In this document: positions 19,121-27,843 of the stretch, piece after piece | Layout of the letters: the number at the start of each line of letters is the position of its first letter | Position numbering within the stretch: position 1 is the first letter of the stretch | NCBI RefSeq assembly: GCF_024159265.1 | Contig: NZ_JAMYWY010000001.1 | Location: 3,410,001 to 3,474,000, forward strand | DNA: 64,000 bases | Reading direction: 5' to 3' | DNA from: Paenibacillus sp. 1781tsa1 | GTDB lineage: Bacteria > Bacillota > Bacilli > Paenibacillales > Paenibacillaceae | Translations under genes and position numbers: made by a program | The notes under the pieces: generated by a model | What the model was told of the DNA's origin: nothing | Seen by the model: the letters and a program-made list of their open reading frames with translations, nothing else | The model's database searches: none

Positions 19121-21142
19121 CTAATCCGCATGTCGTATCCCTTTATTTTGGACAAACTTCTCCAATACCTCAAAATCCTCCGTCACTTTTTTGAACGGCA
19201 AGGTCTCCAGCACTTGTTCCCGGTAAGTCTTTTTTGCCGCTGCGCTGAGACGGGAATCAAGTATGCTGAGTATACCAAGGTCAGTTTCACTACGTATTAA
19301 ACGTCCCGTTCCTTGACGTAATCGGAGAAGCATATCCGGTACAAACACATCCATAAATGGATTCTCCGTTACGGATGCCTTATATTCATAAACAGGGTCT
19401 GAAGGAACTGGGAAGGGCAGACGGAAAATAATGACCTGTGACAGGTCAGAGCCCTCGATATTCACACCTTCCCAGAATACACCGGTACCCAGGAGTACTC
19501 CTTTGCTTTTCCTGAATTCGGCGATGACACTATCTTGGGAAGATCCCTCTTTTTGAACATGGACTGCCCATGTATTTTCATTACCCCTTGAAATCAATTT
19601 CTTGTGAATGTACTTCATGTCTTCTTTTGCTGAAAAAAGGACGATTGTTCTTCCCTGAGTTAAATTACAGAGTTGAACCAATTCCTTATAAGCTGCTTCA
19701 ATATAGTTTTCGCGCTGGTCATGGTGGTAATATGGAACGTTGTTCGAGATGTACATCATGGCATGATTGGTGTAGTCAAAAGGGGAGGATTTGCGATCCA
19801 TGAACTCCCCTCTGTAACCGAGGGAATGTGTCAAATATGAGTATTGTTCCTCTAGTGTATCTCCGCCTTGGCACAACGTCGCCGACGTTAGGATTACAGG
19901 CACCTTGTCATTAAATAAAGCGTATTTCAGAAATTGGCTTATATCTTTGGGACAGATGCTGATCGTGGCTACACCTAGGGGACTACTCGCCCATAAGAGA
20001 TAGTTGTCTTCTGTTTCAGCCAAGACATGGATGAGTGTAATGAGCCCGTTGATGGCTTCAAAAGCATCATCTATTTCCCGCTCGTGGCGGGAGGTCAAAA
20101 TGGAAAGGCGTAGACTGAAATCTTTCAGATGACCCAACGCTTGGTTCAACACTATTCCTTTGATCTCCGACACTTTGATTCGGTCGTTATCCTGCTTGGC
20201 ATGGTGGAGCAGATCCACATTTACCTGTTTGAATATATGCTGGGCACATTTTTTAATAAAATTGGATTGTGAAAAGAGCCCCTTATCCCCGGACTGCTTC
20301 GTGAGCAGCTGCACCGTGGTATCCAGAACGCGGCAGATTCTCTTGTAAGTGAACTCCAGAGTTCTGGCGTCTCGAACTTTTGCTTCCAGATTATGCGCTT
20401 CATCAATGACGATCAGAGCAGGCTGTTCCGAGATGATGCTCTTCGTTCCTTCTTTTTTCTTCATCAAATCCCGTATGAGCAGATCCTGGTTCACGATAAT
20501 AAAATCAATCTCGTGAGCTTTTGCATTCAATTTTGCTCTCATATCATAAAACAAACATGCATTTTTATGCTGGCAACGTTCAAATTTGCAATCATTCACA
20601 GAAACGTGGGACCATTCGGCATCACTTACTCCAGCTTTAATATCAGCTCGTTCATCAATCTCATAATCTAATATGCGCTGGGCAAGAGGAGACACGGAGG
20701 CGTTGGGATCATCAGACCTGATCCATTCCGCTGCCCTGCTTCGGCAAGCATATTGACCCATGCCTTTCCCCACGACGGAGCGAACCGTTGAAAATCCCAA
20801 CCGACTGCCAATGATCCTTAAATCTTTATGTATCTGTTCCGAAAGCTGAATGGAGGATGTAGCTATAATGACAGGTTTCTGAGACATTTGATTCGTGAGC
20901 AGACTTGGTATCAGGTACGCAAAAGATTTGCCGATTCCGACACCAGCTTCAATCATGGCATGATGTCCATGGATATAAGCATCGGTGATATCGAGAGACA
21001 TTTCTTGCTGTCCGATCCGCTCTCTAAGGCCGATTCGGGGGAACCGGTCATATATTCGGAAGATCGCGTTAACCAAAGAACGTTCGATTTCCTTTTGCGG
21101 TTCCCGTTGATTTACTTTATAGAGTTCATTTAACCAATTCAT
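19121..21142 (-). CDS. DinG/XPD-like ATP-dependent DNA helicase with Fe-S cluster motif
   Basis: 673 residues, superfamily 2 helicase. Walker A is GVGIGKS (67-73) and the DEAH box is at 247-250. Motifs V/VI lie near the end (LRQGTGRLIRS). Four Cys (C133, C185, C190, C196) sit between motifs I and II where XPD/DinG enzymes bind a [4Fe-4S] cluster. It probably unwinds damaged or structured DNA 5'-3' during repair. It lacks the exonuclease domain fused to the longer Firmicutes DinG. ATG after GAGGGGCGA. Confidence 0.88.
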   Translation of the reverse strand: MNWLNELYKVNQREPQKEIERSLVNAIFRIYDRFPRIGLRERIGQQEMSLDITDAYIHGHHAMIEAGVGIGKSFAYLIPSLLTNQMSQKPVIIATSSIQLSEQIHKDLRIIGSRLGFSTVRSVVGKGMGQYACRSRAAEWIRSDDPNASVSPLAQRILDYEIDERADIKAGVSDAEWSHVSVNDCKFERCQHKNACLFYDMRAKLNAKAHEIDFIIVNQDLLIRDLMKKKEGTKSIISEQPALIVIDEAHNLEAKVRDARTLEFTYKRICRVLDTTVQLLTKQSGDKGLFSQSNFIKKCAQHIFKQVNVDLLHHAKQDNDRIKVSEIKGIVLNQALGHLKDFSLRLSILTSRHEREIDDAFEAINGLITLIHVLAETEDNYLLWASSPLGVATISICPKDISQFLKYALFNDKVPVILTSATLCQGGDTLEEQYSYLTHSLGYRGEFMDRKSSPFDYTNHAMMYISNNVPYYHHDQRENYIEAAYKELVQLCNLTQGRTIVLFSAKEDMKYIHKKLISRGNENTWAVHVQKEGSSQDSVIAEFRKSKGVLLGTGVFWEGVNIEGSDLSQVIIFRLPFPVPSDPVYEYKASVTENPFMDVFVPDMLLRLRQGTGRLIRSETDLGILSILDSRLSAAAKKTYREQVLETLPFKKVTEDFEVLEKFVQNKGIRHAD

Positions 21143-21202
21143 AACGATCGCCCCTCTTCCGAATGATGATCTTCTTGTACTGCATTTTGGAGACGATGTA
21201 CT

Positions 21203-22693
21203 TCACAATGGAGTGATCACGGCATTTTTTAATCTGGATACGCCTTCCTGTAATTGTTCATCTGACAAATGTGCAAAAGATAAATAGATCCCATACTTCG
21301 TACCATCAGATGTTGAACTGTTGACTTCTGAGTATACCACACCTTGTAACCTAGCCGATGCCCGAAAGGCTTCATAAGAGGTCACATTACCTCGCCACCA
21401 GCCAAACACGTGCAGACCTGCTTCATTCTCTACCCAATCAAACCACGTAGAGAGCTGCTGGTTCAACAGTTTGAGTAAGAGATGGAATTTACGACTGTAC
21501 AGACGATTCATCCTGCGCAGATGACGCTCATATTGACCGCTTGTCATAAATGCAGCTAATGCCCGTTGTTCGATCAGGTTGACGGGTCTTGGCTCGTATA
21601 ATGCCTGCGCCTTTCTAAAGGTGTCTGCCAAGGTAGGGGGAAGAACCACATACCCAAGTCGTACTTCTAAAGGTAAGGTTTTTGTGAAGCTGCCGAGGTA
21701 GATAACACGACCTGCTTTATCAAGTGTTTTTAGCGGTTCAACATGCATTCCGCGATATCGGAATTCACTATCATAATCATCTTCGACAATCATGGCATCA
21801 TGCCGATGTGCCCAGTCCAGCAAGGTTTGTCTGCGCTCAAGGCTGAGCATCTCGCCAGTAGGAAACTGTCGTGACGGCGTGACAAACAACATGCGAGCTT
21901 CCCAGTCTTGAGGTACAACTCCCTGGCCATCAAGATTGGCTTCAATCAACTTTGCACCCGCAGCCCAAATAGCTTGAGATATCCCGACATAACAAGGACT
22001 CTCTGTTACTACATAATCCCCTGGATCTGCAAGTAACTGAGTGAGTAGAGCTATGGCTTGCATGGAACCAGCAGTCACGGCGATATGATCCGGATCGACT
22101 TGAATTCCCCGCATTCTCCGAAGATAGGCAGCAATAGCTTCTCTCAATCTCGGCTCACCTGTTGAACTCACCATAGCTGAGGTTGTTTCCAGGTGATGCT
22201 CACGCTGCCTTATCTCTGCATACAGTCGATTATTCCATTCATCATAAGGAAACTTGGAGAAATCAGGTTGGTATTTGCTAAAGTCGATCACTTCGTCGGA
22301 ATCAATTCTGGAATCATGTGGTGGAGCATTGGTATGTGCATTTCTTTGAATCGTCTGCTGTCCCAACTGCTGAATACGATTCCCCCAGGCTGATAAGTGA
22401 TGGGTACATGTTTTTACAGTGGACGCATCATTGTTCAAATCCAACTGATACGCGACAAAGGTTCCTCTTCCATGCTCTGAAAGAATGTAACCTTGCGCAG
22501 TCAACGTATCATACACTTGATTCACGGTTCCCCGGGAAATGTGATACGTCGCAGCTAACTCTCTGGTCGAGGGTAACTTCTCACCATATATTAGATTGCC
22601 TTCATGAATAGCATCACGAATCGCATGATAAAGAGCCTTCATCTTGGTATATTTTCGGTTCAAGTATGAACTGTAAGCTACATGAAATTGCAT
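21203..22693 (-). CDS. pdxR: MocR/GabR-type PLP-dependent regulator, likely PdxR
   Basis: 496 residues from the ATG at 22693 (GGAGG just upstream; a TTG 11 codons earlier is possible). The N-terminal GntR winged helix (YGEKLPSTRELAATYHISRG) is followed by a class-I aminotransferase fold with PLP-binding Lys in GSFTKTLP. These proteins sense pyridoxal phosphate. Because it is divergent from pdxS, it is probably PdxR, which activates vitamin B6 synthesis when PLP is low. Confidence 0.85.
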   Translation of the reverse strand: MQFHVAYSSYLNRKYTKMKALYHAIRDAIHEGNLIYGEKLPSTRELAATYHISRGTVNQVYDTLTAQGYILSEHGRGTFVAYQLDLNNDASTVKTCTHHLSAWGNRIQQLGQQTIQRNAHTNAPPHDSRIDSDEVIDFSKYQPDFSKFPYDEWNNRLYAEIRQREHHLETTSAMVSSTGEPRLREAIAAYLRRMRGIQVDPDHIAVTAGSMQAIALLTQLLADPGDYVVTESPCYVGISQAIWAAGAKLIEANLDGQGVVPQDWEARMLFVTPSRQFPTGEMLSLERRQTLLDWAHRHDAMIVEDDYDSEFRYRGMHVEPLKTLDKAGRVIYLGSFTKTLPLEVRLGYVVLPPTLADTFRKAQALYEPRPVNLIEQRALAAFMTSGQYERHLRRMNRLYSRKFHLLLKLLNQQLSTWFDWVENEAGLHVFGWWRGNVTSYEAFRASARLQGVVYSEVNSSTSDGTKYGIYLSFAHLSDEQLQEGVSRLKNAVITPL

Positions 22694-22771
22694 ATGCCCT
22701 CCAGAGTTATCATTGAAGTGGTACAATAAAAACCAAAATTATTGGATCTTTTTATATGACCATTCTCATTC

Positions 22772-22777
22772 TATACT
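22772..22777 (+). promoter_or_regulatory. Probable -10 box of pdxS
   Basis: TATACT, 66 bp before the pdxS ATG in the divergent region. No good -35 box stands at 17 bp, as expected for an activator-dependent promoter. Confidence 0.35.
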
Positions 22778-22842
22778 AAATCATAGTTTAGAGCGATGCC
22801 TTTATTGAAAATCACCCAAAAGTTAATAGGAGGACTACAATT

Positions 22843-23724
22843 ATGCAAACAGGTACAGATCGTGTAAAAAGAGGAATGGCTGAGATGCAAAAAGGTGGCG
22901 TCATCATGGACGTTATGAACGCAGAGCAAGCTAAAATCGCTGAGGCGGCAGGTGCAACAGCAGTTATGGCTCTTGAGCGGGTACCTTCTGATATTCGCGC
23001 AGCCGGCGGAGTAGCTCGTATGGCAGATCCAACGATCGTTGAAGAAGTTATGAAAGTTGTATCTATTCCAGTTATGGCCAAAGCACGTATCGGTCATTAC
23101 ATAGAAGCCAAAGTGCTTGAATCGCTGGGTGTGGACTATCTGGATGAAAGTGAAGTTCTCACGCCTGCAGACGAAGTGTTCCATATTGATAAACATGAGT
23201 TCACTGTACCATTTGTATGTGGAGCCAAAGATTTGGGAGAGGCTCTTCGCCGTATTGGCGAGGGAGCATCGATGATTCGTACAAAAGGCGAGCCTGGAAC
23301 GGGCAACATTGTAGAGGCAGTTCGTCATATGCGTCTTATTAACAGCCAGCTTCGCAAAGTGCAAAACATGTCCAAGGACGAGCTGTACGCTGAAGCCAAA
23401 AATCTGGGCGTAGCTTATGAATTACTGCGCGAAATTCATGAAAATGGAAAACTTCCTGTCGTTAACTTTGCAGCAGGCGGAGTGGCTACTCCGGCGGATG
23501 CAGCACTAATGATGCACCTTGGAGCAGATGGTGTGTTTGTAGGATCAGGTATTTTCAAATCAGATAACCCTGAGAAATTCGCTCGTGCCATCGTTGAAGC
23601 TACAACACACTACACGGATTACAAACTGATTGCCGAAGTATCCAAAAACTTGGGCGCCCCTATGAAAGGGATCGAAATTTCTAAGTTGGCTCCTGAAGAG
23701 CGCATGTCCAACCGCGGTTGGTAA
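22843..23724 (+). CDS. pdxS: Pyridoxal 5'-phosphate synthase subunit PdxS
   Basis: 293 residues, full length, (beta/alpha)8 barrel. It condenses ribose 5-phosphate (or ribulose 5-phosphate), glyceraldehyde 3-phosphate and ammonia to PLP. Landmarks are the N-terminus [18 protein letters not shown], the catalytic Lys in [10 protein letters not shown], and GEPGTGN with the second Lys region nearby. ATG after TAGGAGG. PdxS normally works with the glutaminase PdxT, usually the next gene. Here a terminator and an unrelated gene follow, so PdxT must come from elsewhere. Confidence 0.96.
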   Translation: MQTGTDRVKRGMAEMQKGGVIMDVMNAEQAKIAEAAGATAVMALERVPSDIRAAGGVARMADPTIVEEVMKVVSIPVMAKARIGHYIEAKVLESLGVDYLDESEVLTPADEVFHIDKHEFTVPFVCGAKDLGEALRRIGEGASMIRTKGEPGTGNIVEAVRHMRLINSQLRKVQNMSKDELYAEAKNLGVAYELLREIHENGKLPVVNFAAGGVATPADAALMMHLGADGVFVGSGIFKSDNPEKFARAIVEATTHYTDYKLIAEVSKNLGAPMKGIEISKLAPEERMSNRGW

Positions 23725-23773
23725 GATAGCAGGGCATCTGGTTGAATAGGTAATTTGAACATTTATAAAGAAG

Positions 23774-23808
23774 AGCCGATCCATTGAACTTAATGGATCG
23801 GCTTTTTT
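23774..23808 (+). terminator. Intrinsic terminator after pdxS
   Basis: AGCCGATCCATT / AATGGATCGGCT perfect hairpin followed by TTTTTT. Confidence 0.92.
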
Positions 23809-23874
23809 GTTCTTACTGCCCAGCTTGTTGATATCTTCAAAATGCTGTGCCTATAATAAGCGGTATGAAGGAAG

Positions 23875-26388
23875 GTGCGGACAATTCGCTATCTATACGA
23901 GTTTATTCAACATCAGGACGATCTGCCTATGAAACTCTTCGTGAACTCGGTGAAGCATATTGATTTCCATTGGCATAAGGAAGTGGAAGTTGTATATGTT
24001 CTTCATGGTTCAATCATCATGTATCTGGACCAGCAGCAATATACACTGCATGAAGATGATGTAATCGTGGTTAACAGTATGTCAGTCCATAAGATCGAAC
24101 GAACCAATCAGGACAACGTGTTATTGACATTGCAGTTCGGTCCTGAGTTGATGAACAATAATGCGTTTATCTCCTGTAACTCTGCCTTAAATGTGGAGCA
24201 GGACGCTTCCTGGCTGCATAGCATTAAACAATATCTTGCGCAGATGGTATGGGAGATCAACAAAAAAACACCGGGTTATCAAAATTTCACTATGGGCAGA
24301 TTACAGATGTTATGCGGCTGCCTGCAGAGGTATTTTTCCAGTGGAACAAATTCCGCATTGGAAAACGGCAGCAGGGATTATGACTATAAAAGACTGAACA
24401 GGGTCCTCACATATATTGATTTACACTACAATGAGAAGATTACGCTGCAGGATATGGCCGATTCCGAACATTTAAGTCTGCATTATTTCTCCCACTTCTT
24501 TACCGATAAAATCGGGATACCTTTCCAAAAGTATTTGACGCTCATTCGTTTGGAGAAGGCTCAGGCTCAACTCGCAGCAAACGATAAAAATATTTCGGAG
24601 ATCGCGCTGGATTGTGGATTTGCGAATGTAAAGCTGTTTAACAAATACTTCAAGGAAAAGTACGGCTGCACGCCCGGCTCCTATCGGGAAGCTTCGCGTA
24701 CACCGGAACCCCATCAGTTGAATGTGAACCGCAAGCCCAAAACGTATGAGGAATCTTCAAGCGGAGATTATTACGAGATGGAAACGTTGAATGCGATAGG
24801 CTCACTGTATCGATATCTGGATGCTAAGGTAGACGCCGATCATGACACGCTCCCTGTACCGTCTACACATCTGTCAGACCAAACTAGCATTGAAATTCGT
24901 GCGGATCAGACATCGTCTGTCTATGAAAAGCACTGGAATATGACCATGACGGCAGGGAGAGCCATTGAGGGTTTGCGTGAAGATTGGCGAAAACAGTTCT
25001 CCGCGCTGAAAGGGAAAATACCTTTTCAAAATATTCGGTTTCACGGCATCTTCAATGACGAGATGATGGTGTACAGCGAGAACGAGCAGGGCATGCCCCT
25101 CTATAACTGGTCTTACGTGGACAAGTTGTATGATTTCCTGCTGGATCAGGGCGTTCGGCCATTTGTGGAATTAAGTTTTATGCCGAGCCAGCTGGCGAGA
25201 TCCAAAGAAACGCTGTTTTGGTGGAGGGGGAATATCAGCCCGCCATCCTCCCCTGCCAAGTGGCAGGCGCTTGTTGGCGAATTCGTTCGCCATTGTTTAA
25301 ATCGTTATGGGGCAGATGAAGTGAGACGGTGGTATTTCGAAGTATGGAACGAGCCTGACCTGGCTGGTGTTTGTTGGGCAGGAAGCAAGGAAGAATACTT
25401 TGCGTTTTACGAATCGACCGTTCATGCCATCAAATCGATTTTGCCGGAACTGAAGGTAGGAGGTCCAGCTATGGGTTACGGATCTCTCTGGAACGATACC
25501 TGGGCTGAGGAATTTTTGTCTTATTGCAGCAAGCGGGAAGTGGCTCTCGATTTTTTTTCATTCCACATCTATTCGGAGTATCCCAAACTTAAAGTTGAAG
25601 ATGATCGATTAACCCAAATCATGCATCCTGCTTTTTATAAAGAGAGTATTGAGCTTATGCGTCAAAAAATGAATGCGTCATCGTACGCTCATGTTGAACT
25701 TCATGTCACCGAGTGGAACTTTTCGCTGTATGACCGAAACTTGCTGCACGATACCATGTTCATGGCTCCATTTGTCATTTACCACACCATGAACACGCTC
25801 GGTGACGTGAAAGCGATGGCTTTCTGGTCCTTTACCGATGTATTCGAAGAAAGTATCGTTCCCGCTTCTCCTTTCTACGGAGGTTTTGGCCTGATTAACC
25901 GCGATGGGCTGAAGAAACCCAGCTATTATGCATTTGAACTTATGCAAAAGCTTGGGGATGAGCTGCTCGTCAAGGGAGACGGGTATGTCGCAACCCGAAA
26001 AAGGGATGGAAGCATGCAGTTTTTGTTCTATAACTATGTGCATGTAGACCGGCTGTTTGCAAGTGGAGATTGGTCGGAATTATCCAGCTCAACCCGCTAT
26101 GACGTATTTGAGGAAAAAGGCAGCAAAGCTTATGAACTAACCCTGAGCAATCTCGAGGGACTTTATAAATGCACCAGTTATCAATTGGACCGGGAGTATG
26201 GATCGGTATTTGATGAGTGGACCCGCATGGGATCGCCCTATTCCTTGACGGAAGAAGAAATCTTCTTTTTAAACGGAAGGAGCGGCCCGATAATGAAGAC
26301 AGAGATGGTAAGGGATGAATGTTGGCGCAAGGAAGTGGTGCTTCCCCCTCATGGCGTGATGTTACTCATTTTGGACAGACAATATTAG
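23875..26388 (+). CDS. AraC family regulator fused to a GH39 glycosidase domain
   Basis: 837 residues. An N-terminal cupin sensor (about 20-100) is followed by an AraC double helix-turn-helix (about 172-272: LQDMADSEHLSLHYFSHFF and ISEIALDCGFANVKLFNKYF) and a GH39 (beta-xylosidase/alpha-iduronidase type) barrel from about 300 to the end. The acid/base E493 (VWNEPD) and nucleophile E613 (HVTEWNF) are both present, so the barrel may be active, or may serve as a sugar sensor. No signal peptide. GTG start directly after GAAGGAAG. It lies before the PTS/GH3 pair and may regulate it. Confidence 0.87.
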   Translation: MRTIRYLYEFIQHQDDLPMKLFVNSVKHIDFHWHKEVEVVYVLHGSIIMYLDQQQYTLHEDDVIVVNSMSVHKIERTNQDNVLLTLQFGPELMNNNAFISCNSALNVEQDASWLHSIKQYLAQMVWEINKKTPGYQNFTMGRLQMLCGCLQRYFSSGTNSALENGSRDYDYKRLNRVLTYIDLHYNEKITLQDMADSEHLSLHYFSHFFTDKIGIPFQKYLTLIRLEKAQAQLAANDKNISEIALDCGFANVKLFNKYFKEKYGCTPGSYREASRTPEPHQLNVNRKPKTYEESSSGDYYEMETLNAIGSLYRYLDAKVDADHDTLPVPSTHLSDQTSIEIRADQTSSVYEKHWNMTMTAGRAIEGLREDWRKQFSALKGKIPFQNIRFHGIFNDEMMVYSENEQGMPLYNWSYVDKLYDFLLDQGVRPFVELSFMPSQLARSKETLFWWRGNISPPSSPAKWQALVGEFVRHCLNRYGADEVRRWYFEVWNEPDLAGVCWAGSKEEYFAFYESTVHAIKSILPELKVGGPAMGYGSLWNDTWAEEFLSYCSKREVALDFFSFHIYSEYPKLKVEDDRLTQIMHPAFYKESIELMRQKMNASSYAHVELHVTEWNFSLYDRNLLHDTMFMAPFVIYHTMNTLGDVKAMAFWSFTDVFEESIVPASPFYGGFGLINRDGLKKPSYYAFELMQKLGDELLVKGDGYVATRKRDGSMQFLFYNYVHVDRLFASGDWSELSSSTRYDVFEEKGSKAYELTLSNLEGLYKCTSYQLDREYGSVFDEWTRMGSPYSLTEEEIFFLNGRSGPIMKTEMVRDECWRKEVVLPPHGVMLLILDRQY

Positions 26389-26404
26389 AAAAAAGTGCTT
26401 TTAA

Positions 26405-26436
26405 GACATCCTTTCAGTATTGAAGGGATGTTTTTT
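26405..26436 (+). terminator. Intrinsic terminator after the AraC-GH39 gene
   Basis: ACATCC...GGATGT hairpin with additional pairing, followed by TTTTTTG. Confidence 0.75.
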
Positions 26437-26523
26437 GTTGTTTAATTCTTGTTCAGGCTGGCAAGCTAGAACTGTAGCGATAGATTGGGCAAAAAACGAT
26501 CCATGATGCGGCAAGTTCCAACA

Positions 26524-26551
26524 AGAAAGCGTTAACATAAATCGATATACT
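26524..26551 (+). promoter_or_regulatory. cre site overlapping the promoter of the PTS/GH3 operon
   Basis: AGAAAGCGTTAACA (26524-26537) matches 13 of 14 bases of an ideal cre. A -10-like TATACT follows at 26546-26551, so CcpA bound here would cover the -35 region and repress. Confidence 0.6.
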
Positions 26552-26591
26552 ATGGTTGTGGCAGCATAGAGGAAGACAGGGGGAGTTTAGG

Positions 26592-27824
26592 ATGAAGCGT
26601 TTCATGAAATGGATGACAGATTCGTTTGCGCCAAGATTGGAGGCGTTTACGAACAATATTTGGGTTTCTTCGATTCAAGAAGCCATCATGGTCGCCATTC
26701 CGATGATTTTCATCGGTTCAATTATTACATTGATTTCGATTTTGCAGGATTTCATTCCGGGAATGCCGGACCTGACACCCATCACGACATTCAGTTTTGG
26801 TTTGCTGGGGTTGTTTATTGCTTTTTTGACACCTTATGTCGTGATGGAAAAAAGAGAACGACACAAAATCAAGTTGCTTGCGGGAATGACGGGCATATCT
26901 CTGTTCGTCATGCTGCTTAACCCAACTCTAAACGAAGACGGTACCATTCAGTTCATTCTTGAACGATTCGGACCTTCGGGGATGATTACAGCACTCCTGG
27001 TAGGTGTATTCGTTGCTCTTGTCATGATCTTGTGCAACAAATTTTCGTTCTTCAAAAAGGGATCTTCACTTCCCGAATTCATTATGGATTGGTTCGATTT
27101 TCTCGTCCCGATCGCCCTGGTATTAACAACAGGATGGGTGCTTGTATATCAGCTTCATTTTGATATTTTTGGACTGATCGTGAACGTTTTTGAGCCGATC
27201 AATGCCGTGGGACAAAGTTTAACCGGATTTTTATTGTTCAACTTTATCGGCGTAGTACTGTATTCCTTTGGCGTAAGCCCGTGGGTTATGACACCGATCT
27301 GGTACGCGATCTGGATACCTGCAATTGAAGAAAATGCAGCTCTTGTCGCAGCGGGACAAGATCCCGTCAATATCAACACGTTTGAAACCTTTTTCTCCGG
27401 ATGGCTGGGTATTGGAGGAATGGGAGCGACCTTGCCGTTAGTTGTTTGGTTCCTGATGGCACGTTCGAAAAAGCTGAAATCTGTCGGCAAGGCAACTATT
27501 ATCCCGTCCTTGTTCAACATCAATGAACCCGTCGTGTACGGAGCACCGATTGCCTTTAATCCATTACTCATGGTGCCGATGTGGATTAACGCACTAATCA
27601 CACCGGTCATTGTGTACTTGGCTCTCGACTGGGGTTGGGTACGAATTCCAAGCCAGATCTTCCAGCTATGGTATACACCGATCGGCCTGTCCACCTACAT
27701 TATGTCCGGATTTAATGGGCTCATCTTGCTGGCTGTTGTCCTAGTGATTGTATTTATTGTCTGGTTTCCGTTTTTCAAACTGTATGATGCACAGGAACTG
27801 AAGAAAGAACAGGAAGAAAATTAA
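26592..27824 (+). CDS. PTS cellobiose/lactose-family EIIC permease
   Basis: 410 residues from the ATG at 26592 (GGGGGAG 6 bp upstream; the open frame starts earlier without a site). About ten membrane helices; the region SLFNINEPVVYGAPIAFNP is the signature of the EIIC fold that carries the substrate-contacting Glu. It imports and phosphorylates a beta-glucoside-type sugar together with EIIA and EIIB, which are not in the window. It is followed by the GH3 gene 19 bp downstream. Confidence 0.9.
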   Translation: MKRFMKWMTDSFAPRLEAFTNNIWVSSIQEAIMVAIPMIFIGSIITLISILQDFIPGMPDLTPITTFSFGLLGLFIAFLTPYVVMEKRERHKIKLLAGMTGISLFVMLLNPTLNEDGTIQFILERFGPSGMITALLVGVFVALVMILCNKFSFFKKGSSLPEFIMDWFDFLVPIALVLTTGWVLVYQLHFDIFGLIVNVFEPINAVGQSLTGFLLFNFIGVVLYSFGVSPWVMTPIWYAIWIPAIEENAALVAAGQDPVNINTFETFFSGWLGIGGMGATLPLVVWFLMARSKKLKSVGKATIIPSLFNINEPVVYGAPIAFNPLLMVPMWINALITPVIVYLALDWGWVRIPSQIFQLWYTPIGLSTYIMSGFNGLILLAVVLVIVFIVWFPFFKLYDAQELKKEQEEN

Positions 27825-27843
27825 TATCAGAAGGGTGAGTACT

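Noticed and set aside
22771-23364. Leftward 197-residue ORF
   Set aside because: Antisense to pdxS; Cys- and His-rich shadow composition.
26609-26920. 103-residue ORF in the +1 frame of the EIIC gene
   Set aside because: Fully overlaps the EIIC coding region; shadow composition.
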